Positions 18,229 through 25,998 of a DNA stretch of 64,000 bases are shown piece by piece (within the stretch, counting starts at the first letter, position 1; each line of letters begins with the position of its first letter). Source of the DNA: Dinoroseobacter sp. (GTDB lineage: Bacteria > Pseudomonadota > Alphaproteobacteria > Rhodobacterales > Rhodobacteraceae); contig JAEPNN010000004.1 in the NCBI GenBank assembly GCA_017643385.1, forward strand, positions 124,001 to 188,000, read 5' to 3'. A program made the translations under genes and the position numbers. Below the pieces are notes generated by a model. It was not told the origin of the DNA. It saw only the letters and a list, made by a program, of their open reading frames with translations, and did not search any database.

Positions 18229-19214
18229 AGGGCTTTTCCGGCCGGTTTGTGGATTTTCCTGACTATATAGTCGGCATCACTAAAGAGATTTGGGAAGATC
18301 GCGGCCTCGCAACGCTGCATGACTATTATGCGCCAGATATTATTGTGCGTTCACCTTCATCTGTAGTCGTTGGAAACCAAGACGTCATTTCCGCAACAAT
18401 GGCGACTTTGGCCGAGTTTCCGGACCGAACTTTGTATGGCGAGGACGTCATTTGGTCAGGGTCCCCCGAGGAAGGTATGCTGTCTTCCCACCGCCTCCAT
18501 TCAACAGCGACCCACGTCAATCCGGGTGTCTACGGCGCTCCGACAGGCACCAAATTGAAGTATCGGATCATTGCTGATTGTCATGCTATCAACAACCAGA
18601 TCAACGACGAATGGCTTATTCGGGACCAAGGCGCGATTGTGCGGCAGCTAGGGCTTGATCCAAAGGCTTACGCTCGCGATCTAATTACCCGCGAGGGTGG
18701 TCCTGAAAATTGCGTCAAGCCCTACACACCAGCAACGGACGTAGAAGGCCCATACAAGGGCTGTGGGAATGACAATGCGTGGGGGCAATCCTATGCTGAT
18801 ATTCTGACAAGGATCATGTCTGCCGATTTCAGGGTGATCCCCGAAGAATATGATCGAGCAGCAATTCTGAGCTACGCAGGCGGCGCGCAGGCACTGTCTT
18901 TTGAGGGGGCTGACCAGTTCTGGATGGGCTTACGCTCCAGCTTCCCAGATGCGGAATTCAAGATCCACCATATGATTGGTCGAGAAGATCCTCTTATGCC
19001 GCCGCGCGCGGCACTGCGTTGGACCTTGCATGGCAAGCATTCAGGTTGGGGAAGTTTTGGCGTGCCTACGGGGGCGGAGGTCTTCGTGCTTGGTGCATCC
19101 CATGCTGAATTTGGTGCCCTTATCTCTGGTCAACCTAAGCTGAGACGCGAATGGGCTCTCTTTGACGAAACCGCGATCTGGAAGCAGATCATTTTGCATA
19201 CAGGTGATCTATGA
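18225..19214 (+). CDS. SnoaL/NTF2-like protein (copy 5, divergent)
   Basis: 329 residues with two NTF2-like domains (about 10-150 and 190-325) but without the PGP-DG linker, and with low similarity to copies 1-4. Motifs seen are ATLHDYYAPDIIVRSP in domain 1 and RAALRWTLHGKHSGWGSFG in domain 2, typical of the SnoaL polyketide-cyclase/ester-cyclase group. The start is ATG 18225, which overlaps the LacI stop and has GAAGGA upstream; ATG 18216 is less well placed. The stop overlaps the next gene. Confidence 0.78.
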   Translation: MKGFSGRFVDFPDYIVGITKEIWEDRGLATLHDYYAPDIIVRSPSSVVVGNQDVISATMATLAEFPDRTLYGEDVIWSGSPEEGMLSSHRLHSTATHVNPGVYGAPTGTKLKYRIIADCHAINNQINDEWLIRDQGAIVRQLGLDPKAYARDLITREGGPENCVKPYTPATDVEGPYKGCGNDNAWGQSYADILTRIMSADFRVIPEEYDRAAILSYAGGAQALSFEGADQFWMGLRSSFPDAEFKIHHMIGREDPLMPPRAALRWTLHGKHSGWGSFGVPTGAEVFVLGASHAEFGALISGQPKLRREWALFDETAIWKQIILHTGDL

Positions 19215-20179
19215 CACCCACGGAGATGGAAGCGCGCATCGTACGCTATGGAGACCTGAAACCCTGCAAGACTGCCTTTATTGACGCCCACACACCGGGC
19301 AGCGATCAGAAAGAAAATTTCACAATTATCGGTGGGGGAGTAAGCGAAAGCCCTGACCAGCACGTGCATATTTCAGTTCCACATGGCTTCAATATTGGGG
19401 CGGCAGGTCAACCTCCCAAATGCCGAAACTCGCTGCATGACCACCGGACCGCAGAAGCGTTTTTCGTATTGTCTGGTCGTTGGCGTTTCTTCTGGGGTCG
19501 CTGGGGCACCGCTGGCGAGGTCACTCTTGAGGCCGGCGACATCTTTAACATTCCTACCGGTATCTTTCGAGGCTTTGAAAACATCGGAAACGACTATGGA
19601 ATGATCATGGCGATCCTGGGCGGTGATGATTCAGGCGGAGGGGTCATGTGGGCCCCTCAGGTGATCGAAGAAGCCGCCGAGCACGGCCTCATCCTCGCTG
19701 AAACCGGACGCCTTTACGACAGTAAGAAGGGTGAAAGCTTGCCTGCGGGTGTGAAACCCATGCAGATTATGAGCGCAAGTGAACTGGCCGCGCGCCCAGA
19801 ACCTACGACTTCGGACGTATTGCCAAACCACGTGGCCCGATATTGGGACATGGTGGCGTTGTCAGACAGGGCACCCTGTCAGGTCATCGGCCAACATGGA
19901 CTTTTGAAAGACAAGCCAGGCTTCGAGGTTAGATTTGCAACCCGAGCCTCCGCCGCCGCAGCACCCAGGCAATATGATAAACCATGCGTTCTCATGCCGG
20001 TGAAAGGACATTGGCGCGTGGAATGGGATGAAGGCGCGACCACCCTTGCACCAGGCGACACCATGTCGATCCCTGAAGGCTTATCTCATAGCCTCAAGCC
20101 ATCGATGACCGGAGAAGCCGCACTCTACCAGGTTGTCGCTACAAATGATTCAGCCGGCCTTACCTGGTCCGGAGATTAG
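19211..20179 (+). CDS. Bicupin protein
   Basis: 322 residues with two cupin barrels. The first has the metal-site pattern LHDHRTAEAFFVLSGRWRFFWG with GDIFNIPTGIFRGFEN (about residues 75-125). The second has PVKGHWRVEWDEG with LAPGDTMSIPEGLSHSL (about residues 260-300) and appears to lack most metal ligands. Cupins include isomerases, dioxygenases and sugar-binding proteins; no activity can be assigned. It overlaps the previous gene by 4 nt and precedes the MetE-core gene by 24 nt. Confidence 0.8.
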   Translation: MTPTEMEARIVRYGDLKPCKTAFIDAHTPGSDQKENFTIIGGGVSESPDQHVHISVPHGFNIGAAGQPPKCRNSLHDHRTAEAFFVLSGRWRFFWGRWGTAGEVTLEAGDIFNIPTGIFRGFENIGNDYGMIMAILGGDDSGGGVMWAPQVIEEAAEHGLILAETGRLYDSKKGESLPAGVKPMQIMSASELAARPEPTTSDVLPNHVARYWDMVALSDRAPCQVIGQHGLLKDKPGFEVRFATRASAAAAPRQYDKPCVLMPVKGHWRVEWDEGATTLAPGDTMSIPEGLSHSLKPSMTGEAALYQVVATNDSAGLTWSGD

Positions 20180-20203
20180 ATTTCATGCTTTAGGGAGGCA
20201 CCC

Positions 20204-21328
20204 ATGTCCAAAATTCTAACCAGCCATGTTGGCTCCCTCCCGCGTGGACAGGACGTCGTGGATTACATCTTTGCTCGCGAGCATGGGAAGGACTACGACA
20301 CCGGCGCGTTTGACGTTTGCATGACAGCGGCAGTCTCCGAAACTGTTCGCAAGCAAGTGGAAGCCGGTGTCGATATTGTAAGCGACGGCGAAACATCAAA
20401 GATTTCCTACGCGACTTACGTTAAAGACCGCTACACGGGATTCGACGGTGACAGCCCGCGCAATGCCCCTGCCGATCTCAAGCAGTTTCCAAGTTTCCTA
20501 AAGCGCCTCGCCGATGATGGTGGCACGCCACAATACGCACGCCCCATGTGCGTTGGTGAAGTGAAGTCCAAGGGACAGGGCGAACTGCAAAAAGACATTG
20601 CAAACCTGCAGGCGGGCATGGCGCAACATGGTGTTGAGCGCGGGTTCATGAATGCGGCCTCTCCGGGTGTGATCTCACTCTTTTTGCAGAATGACCATTA
20701 CCCGACCCGTGATGCATATCTGGCCGCGTTGGCTGATGCGATGAAAGAGGAATATGAGACCATCGTTGCTGCCGGCCTTGACCTGCAACTCGACTGTCCC
20801 GATCTCGCTCTTTCCCGCCATATGCTCTTCAATGACTTGTCTGATGAGGAGTTTCTGAAGATCGCGGCCTCCCACGTAGAAGCATTGAACCATGCCTTGC
20901 AGGACGTGCCAGCCGAAAAGGTGCGTGTGCACATCTGCTGGGGAAATTATGAGGGCCCTCATGTCTGCGATATCCCGATGTCGAAGATGTTCGACACGCT
21001 AATGTCTACAAAATCCCGCTACGTTTTGTTTGAGACCTCAAACCCGCGTCACGGACACGAATGGGCCGTCTTCAAGGAACGAAAAGCTGATATTCCAGAC
21101 GACAAGGTTCTTGTACCCGGTGTTGTCGATACAACCACCAATTTCGTCGAGCATCCCGAGCTTGTTGCACAACGTATCTCTCGATTTATCGACGTCGTCG
21201 GATCAGATCGCGTGATCGCTGGATCAGATTGTGGGTTTGGAACCTTCGCCGGGTTTGGCGCCGTGGATCCTGATATCGCCTATGCGAAGCTCAACGCGCT
21301 TTCAGAGGGTGCAAAGATCGCAAGTTGA
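20204..21328 (+). CDS. Cobalamin-independent methionine synthase (MetE) C-domain family enzyme
   Basis: 374 residues, equal to the catalytic C-terminal half of MetE without the N-terminal half. The zinc ligands are all present: His243 and Cys245 (VHICWGN), Glu277 (LFETSN) and Cys343 (GSDCGFGTF). Such short forms include methyltransferases and the epoxyalkane:coenzyme M transferase, in which the zinc activates a thiol. In this cluster it may move a methyl or other carbon group between the substrate and a thiol. GGGAGG precedes the ATG. Last gene of the plus-strand regulon. Confidence 0.85.
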   Translation: MSKILTSHVGSLPRGQDVVDYIFAREHGKDYDTGAFDVCMTAAVSETVRKQVEAGVDIVSDGETSKISYATYVKDRYTGFDGDSPRNAPADLKQFPSFLKRLADDGGTPQYARPMCVGEVKSKGQGELQKDIANLQAGMAQHGVERGFMNAASPGVISLFLQNDHYPTRDAYLAALADAMKEEYETIVAAGLDLQLDCPDLALSRHMLFNDLSDEEFLKIAASHVEALNHALQDVPAEKVRVHICWGNYEGPHVCDIPMSKMFDTLMSTKSRYVLFETSNPRHGHEWAVFKERKADIPDDKVLVPGVVDTTTNFVEHPELVAQRISRFIDVVGSDRVIAGSDCGFGTFAGFGAVDPDIAYAKLNALSEGAKIAS

Positions 21329-21392
21329 ACACAAAACCAACACGAACCGAGGTGAGCTGAAGCGATCAGATCGCGACCATTTGTTGGTAGGG

Positions 21393-22376
21393 TCAATCCA
21401 AGAATGCTCGGATCGCTGCGAGCGTCACATCAGGATTGTCCCAGACCACATCATGTCCGGCATTAGGAATGCCTACCAATTCCGCATCTGTGAACCTTTC
21501 CATGTGCTTTGCCTGCAAGCTTGGCCCAATCCAATCGTTGCAATCCCCTGCGAGGAGCAGAACAGGGCCATCAAACGCAGTACCACGCGCGATCTGATCA
21601 ACTTCAGACACAGTGGCCTGTTCCCACCGCCGGCTGCTTGCAGCACCAAAGCGCCACGACGGAGCACTATACCCACCACCGCAATGATAAGGGTTGTCAG
21701 GATGATCCGCGAAAACGCCAACCATATGGCCAATTAAGAAATCATCGGCGGCGTTTGAATCAGGCCCAATCACATGTTGTGCGCGAAAGCCTGACAAAAC
21801 GGCTTCTTTCCAATAGGTGCCACCCGACATGTATTTCTGCGCCTCTTCAGTCCAGGAACCCTTCCCAGCCCCGTCGAGATAACCGGGCTCGATCAGGATC
21901 GCGCTTTGAACCTGTTCTGGGTTCATACCAAGATATGCAGTGGCCAACATCGCGCCCCAAGAATGCCCTATCAAGACGACCGGTTGGCCCTTCGCGCTGC
22001 GCGCTATAATGGCGTTTAACTCAAAAAGATGCCCATCCAAGTTCAAATCATCGCCCGAAACGCGCTCCGACAGACCCGCGCCACGTTGATCATAAAATAC
22101 GACACTATGACTGTCCGACAACGCCTCCAAGGCCATAAGCGATCGGAAATCACCGCCAGGTCCGCCATGAAGAACAACAATAGTTGGCGCTTCAGGCGGC
22201 CCCTCAATTCTGCGGAAATGAAGCTGTACTCCAGCAACCTCCGCAGACGGTAAGTTGGCATCCTGCGTGACGAGCGGGGCAACAAGATAGTCACCGCGGG
22301 TTACCAGAACGAGCGCGACGACAAGAGCAACACAGACGCCGATCGAAGTCATCAGAAAGTAGAATGCGCGTTTCAC
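21393..22376 (-). CDS. Membrane-anchored alpha/beta hydrolase (prolyl aminopeptidase-like)
   Basis: 327 residues with an N-terminal membrane helix (about 5-27). The alpha/beta-hydrolase motifs are HGGPGGDF (oxyanion hole), FYDQRGAGLSER, and the nucleophile elbow GHSWGAML (Ser). The acid is probably Asp in LLLAGDCNDWIG and the His is in NAGHDVVWD near the C-terminus. The HGGPG plus DQRGAGLS combination is that of proline iminopeptidase-type enzymes, but the substrate is unknown. It is transcribed toward the end of the catabolic operon and is not obviously part of it. Confidence 0.82.
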   Translation of the reverse strand: MKRAFYFLMTSIGVCVALVVALVLVTRGDYLVAPLVTQDANLPSAEVAGVQLHFRRIEGPPEAPTIVVLHGGPGGDFRSLMALEALSDSHSVVFYDQRGAGLSERVSGDDLNLDGHLFELNAIIARSAKGQPVVLIGHSWGAMLATAYLGMNPEQVQSAILIEPGYLDGAGKGSWTEEAQKYMSGGTYWKEAVLSGFRAQHVIGPDSNAADDFLIGHMVGVFADHPDNPYHCGGGYSAPSWRFGAASSRRWEQATVSEVDQIARGTAFDGPVLLLAGDCNDWIGPSLQAKHMERFTDAELVGIPNAGHDVVWDNPDVTLAAIRAFLD

Positions 22377-22776
22377 GGATTTCCTCCGAATTTCTCGATC
22401 GAGGCGAGCTGCTTGATATAAAACCGTTTGGGCACCCGGGCGTGTCGGTTTGGTTAAAGTAACCGATGAGAAAGATCATGCGGTTGGGCGCGTAATAAGC
22501 AACCGATCCGTAGCCCCAAAAATGACTTATCAGCTCGGGCGTGTCACGAAACCACGTCATCCAGTACGAAAGCATTATCCGCATCAGCCCATATCTCTAG
22601 TGCAAAGGGAAACGGAGTTTGTTCCCTTTGCAGATCTGACCAGCGGAATTAGGTCGAAATCGCTGCGATTGCATAAAAGCAAAGGCAAAATATCTGCATG
22701 AGCTTTCACTTTTTTAGCGTTGCTCTGGCTTTGCAACCCCTCGGATCAAGTGTCATCGAAAGAGACCGCTATGGAC
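22377..22776. other. Intergenic region, no gene assigned
   Basis: This 400-bp gap separates two minus-strand genes. A minus-strand frame from 22584 looks protein-like at first (aromatic-rich) but runs into the hydrolase start in another frame and has no recognisable domain or ribosome site. It should hold the promoter of the hydrolase gene. No strong hairpin or repeat was seen. Confidence 0.4.
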
Positions 22777-23466
22777 CTAGTTTTTCGCCGAAGTCGGCTG
22801 AGCAGTATCTGCACTAGGCCCAAAAAGAAGAGAAATACCCACGGCGATGAACCAAACGATCGCGCCCAGTCCAAATACTACACCTGCCGTATCGCCAAGC
22901 GCGGGGATTAACGTCGTAAGCCCGCCAGCACTGGTGAGAAGACCTAACCCAATGGTGATCTTGCCAAGGCTGCGACCAAACAAGGCCGCAAGGCTTACAC
23001 AGCCGATCCACACGCCGCCTGCAATTTCATTACCGCCGCCCAAGCCCAGTTCGACAGCATGGAGTGTTTCCCAAAGTACTACTGCACGTTCCATATCGTT
23101 GGGGGCAATAAGCGCAACTCGTTCAACCGCGACGTTTGCGATCATACCCGCACCGATCACAAGCACGGCCCAAATTATGCCAAGGACCAGGCTGACCAAA
23201 GCCAAGTTGGGAGTTTTAGCGCCTAACCGCCGATAAAGCGCAGCCAAAAGCACCGCCAATGCCAGCGCATTCAGGATGTAGATTATCGAGTTCCAGAGGA
23301 TCAGAAACCCCGGGCGATCTTGAATAAATGAGACGACTGCCTCGGCATCAATCGCTTGTGTGCCGAACCCCAACGGCGCGAGCGTGGTGATAAGAAAAAC
23401 AAAACCAAAAATATAAGTTGCAGCGCAGAGGAGGCTGGCGAAACCGCCAGTTCGTTCAAGTGTCAT
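22777..23466 (-). CDS. Multipass membrane protein (DUF4386-like)
   Basis: 229 residues with six or seven hydrophobic segments. GGNEIAGGVWIG near residue 160 and the general spacing recall DUF4386 membrane proteins, whose function is unknown. The start at ATG 23466 (MTLERTGGFAS) is preferred over a TTG at 23508 because the shorter form begins just before the first helix. No neighbours in an operon; the downstream hydrolase is 400 bp away. Confidence 0.65.
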   Translation of the reverse strand: MTLERTGGFASLLCAATYIFGFVFLITTLAPLGFGTQAIDAEAVVSFIQDRPGFLILWNSIIYILNALALAVLLAALYRRLGAKTPNLALVSLVLGIIWAVLVIGAGMIANVAVERVALIAPNDMERAVVLWETLHAVELGLGGGNEIAGGVWIGCVSLAALFGRSLGKITIGLGLLTSAGGLTTLIPALGDTAGVVFGLGAIVWFIAVGISLLFGPSADTAQPTSAKN

Positions 23467-24324
23467 AATTACAAGCTTTCTGGATGATCGCACTTTGTTA
23501 TGCGCCAAATGGAAAGAGCGGTGCTAACACGTACACACCGATCAATGACGCGGTCGCCTCTTGTGCGTAGATCGTATAACAGAGCAACAGCAGAAAACGG
23601 ATCCATAAAGCACAAATCAGTGATCGCCTGCTTTTGTTTGCGGCTCTAAACGGATCCAGCGCTTGGGAAGCACCAAACTTTGGACTGTAGCTAACTCGAA
23701 AGTGGTTGCGGTATTCACCAGCAGAAACACCAACATGTCGGTAAAATGCTCGACGCCTAAACTCAGCGCTCTGAACTGCAATTGGCGTGCGCAAAATTGT
23801 CAGCGCGACACGCGATCGTGCGCCGCTTGCCAGCCATCGAACCGCTAGGTTCGCTCACCGTAAGATGGAGAAACAGCTCCGGCTTCACCTAAGCTCAAGA
23901 AATTCATGAAAGAAAATTTTTCCTGGGCATAAAGTTTCGAAATTTACGAATAAATAAAGCATGAGCTGTAATTGATTCGAACTGAATGCTGAAAAAGTGT
24001 GCTCCGCGGCTTTTTCACATCTGCAAACCAGTCAGAGTATTGCTCATTTTTTAATCAATGATAGCCAATCAAAAGGCACGCAGAACTTCTCGTTTGGCAT
24101 GGCGGTTCAGTGTATTCATTTAGCATGGCATAACGAAATAGTAGTCCGATGATCAGTCTAAGCTTACGCGCCCAAAGCAAAGATAGCGCAGCGTCAGCTA
24201 TAGGCCGCAAATACTATCGTTTGATATACGAGAAGGGTTGACAGAGATGCCTAAGCCCAATGTCTAATCGCGCAAGTGCAGATTTGAGCTCGTTCACAAT
24301 TCAAAAGGGATGTGTCAGTTGAAC
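23467..24324. other. Long AT-richer gap holding a regulator remnant
   Basis: About 860 bp without an intact gene. The only coding trace is the AraC-like fragment at 23690-23830 on the minus strand. The part from about 23880 to 24240 is visibly richer in A and T than its surroundings and shows no frame with domain features. The promoter of the globin gene should lie in its last 100 bp. Confidence 0.55.
23690..23830 (-). pseudogene. Remnant of an AraC/GlxA-type regulator (C-terminal helix-turn-helix)
   Basis: On the minus strand the frame reads SAEFRRRAFYRHVGVSAGEY followed by RNHFR. This matches the second helix-turn-helix of AraC-family proteins, which usually reads like F.SxxxFxRAFxRxxGxSPxxYRxxFR. 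No upstream regulator body is present, and the frame continues into unrelated sequence, so it is probably the surviving tail of a deleted gene. Confidence 0.5.
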
Positions 24325-24738
24325 ATGAAGGATTCCGATCGCATCGAAAGAGTACGCTCAACTTGGGCGCATGCAGCTGCGGACGCAGGACGAACAGGGA
24401 GGGTGTTTTACTCGAACCTATTTCGTGTCGACCCAACCACAAAACCGCTCTTCGTAGGTGATTTGGAGTTACAAAGTCGCAAGCTTGTGCAGACACTTAC
24501 ATTTATTGTCGATCATCTTGAAGACGCAGACACGCTTATGCCTGCAGCGATTGATCTTGCTCATGCGCACATCAAGTATGGCGTTACCGCAGAGCAGTAC
24601 GGATCGGTTGGAACAGCTCTGATAGAAACATTCCGACAGCTTCTAGGGCCGTCCTTCGCCGCTGAAGACCAGAAGGCGTGGATTATGACATATGAGGGCC
24701 TTTCTTCTGAGATGGTGAAGGCCGCTTACCCCGGATAA
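24325..24738 (+). CDS. Single-domain globin (bacterial haemoglobin-like)
   Basis: 137 residues, the length of a lone globin domain. The CD1 Phe43 (TTKPLF) and the proximal His82 in HAHIKYGVTAEQYGSVG are where Vitreoscilla haemoglobin and flavohaemoglobins have them. No reductase domain follows. It may bind O2 or NO. The start is ATG 24325; an in-frame ATG at 24310 is possible, but AAAGGG at 24303 suits either. It lies just upstream of a NosP-like gene, suggesting a shared link to NO or oxygen. Confidence 0.8.
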   Translation: MKDSDRIERVRSTWAHAAADAGRTGRVFYSNLFRVDPTTKPLFVGDLELQSRKLVQTLTFIVDHLEDADTLMPAAIDLAHAHIKYGVTAEQYGSVGTALIETFRQLLGPSFAAEDQKAWIMTYEGLSSEMVKAAYPG

Positions 24739-24745
24739 ACTATCC

Positions 24746-24769
24746 AAAAGTATATACATATATACTTTT
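24746..24769 (+). terminator. AT-rich hairpin after the globin gene
   Basis: AAAAGTATAT and ATATACTTTT form a perfect 10-bp stem around ACAT, 8 nt after the globin stop. It ends in TTTT and could be a weak bidirectional terminator. As a palindrome in the 95-bp gap before the FIST gene it could also be an operator. Confidence 0.5.
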
Positions 24770-24833
24770 GATTGAGGATATCTTAAGTCGTAATAATATT
24801 ACAGTACCATCAATCAGATAATGGTACGCTCCT

Positions 24834-25979
24834 GTGCAAATTTTTGTAAAACACGCATCTAGTCCGTATGAGCTATACGATCAGCTCAACGGTACAATCT
24901 ACGATTTCGTTTCTGTGCATATGAACGCAGACACTGAAGATCCACTACAAGGTGAACACGGCAATATCCGGAACCTGCATGGTGCAACCTCTTGCCTTGG
25001 GGCACTGTCAAATATGGGTTTCAGCTCGGGGGTTTGTGCTTTCGCTATCTCTGATCCGGCTGGCGCCTACGGAACGGCACTCTCGGAAGCCTCCCCCGAC
25101 ATGAATAGCGCAGCGAGAGAAGCCACCGCTAAGGCGTTGATCGCTGCAGATCGCATTGGGGAAATTCCAGAACTTGTTTGGGTTTCGTCAACCCCTGGCG
25201 CAGAAGAAGACGTTCTAGAGGGCATCGAAAGCATCCTGGGCCCAGATGTTCCTATTATCGGGGGGAGCGCCGCAGACAATTCTGTCTCCGGTGACTGGTT
25301 TATTTTTGATCAGGATCAAAAAGTGTCGTCCGGAGTTGTTGTTTCCGTCCTTTTCCCGTCTGCACCGATCTCGTTCGCGTATCAGAACGGTTACTCTCCC
25401 ACAGACAAAACAGGCACCATCACAAAGGTTGAAGGCCGAAAAATTCTCGAGATCGACCATAAGTCTGCCATGAGCGTATATTCGGAATGGACCGGGAATG
25501 AGGTAAAAAATACCTCACGAGACTCCAATGGTGTCGCCATACTTTCAGAGAGCACAATGTGGCCGCTCGGACGAAAGATCGGGGAGTTAAGCGATATTCC
25601 GTTCTACCTTTTGTCACATCCTGCGGTTGCCCATACTGATGGGTCAATTGATGTTTTCTCAACAATTGAAAACGGCGAGCAAGTCACATTGATGCATGGT
25701 ACTCGCAAAGGCCTGGTTGAGCGCGCAGGTCGCGTTGCCGCGCTGGCGCGCCAGAATAGTGATCACCCAAGTTCAACACCTTTAGGAGCGTTGATGATTT
25801 ATTGCGGTGGATGCATGCTCAGCGTTCAGGACCAGCTGGATGAAGTCGTCTCTGGCGTGAACTTGGAACTCGATCGCGCTCCTTTTGTAGGAGCCTTCAC
25901 ATTTGGCGAACAAGGCAACCTAATTCGGGGCGGAAACCGTCATGGCAATCTCATGATTTCTTGCATAATCTTTGGTTGA
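24834..25979 (+). CDS. FIST-domain sensor protein (NosP-like)
   Basis: 381 residues made of FIST N (about 20-215, with IIGGSAADN as a family motif) and FIST C (about 225-365, with GGCMLSVQDQLDEV and GAFTFGEQG). FIST proteins of the NosP type bind haem and report nitric oxide to a partner histidine kinase encoded next door. That arrangement is present here: the hybrid kinase begins about 20 nt after the stop. The GTG start at 24834 has no clear ribosome site and is the least certain point. No signal peptide or membrane segment, so it acts in the cytoplasm. Confidence 0.85.
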   Translation: MQIFVKHASSPYELYDQLNGTIYDFVSVHMNADTEDPLQGEHGNIRNLHGATSCLGALSNMGFSSGVCAFAISDPAGAYGTALSEASPDMNSAAREATAKALIAADRIGEIPELVWVSSTPGAEEDVLEGIESILGPDVPIIGGSAADNSVSGDWFIFDQDQKVSSGVVVSVLFPSAPISFAYQNGYSPTDKTGTITKVEGRKILEIDHKSAMSVYSEWTGNEVKNTSRDSNGVAILSESTMWPLGRKIGELSDIPFYLLSHPAVAHTDGSIDVFSTIENGEQVTLMHGTRKGLVERAGRVAALARQNSDHPSSTPLGALMIYCGGCMLSVQDQLDEVVSGVNLELDRAPFVGAFTFGEQGNLIRGGNRHGNLMISCIIFG

Positions 25980-25998
25980 ACTAACACGCGGACACCCA

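Noticed and set aside
22291-22584. A minus-strand frame with aromatic-rich sequence upstream of the hydrolase
   Set aside because: No ribosome site, no domain, and it overlaps the hydrolase start in another frame.
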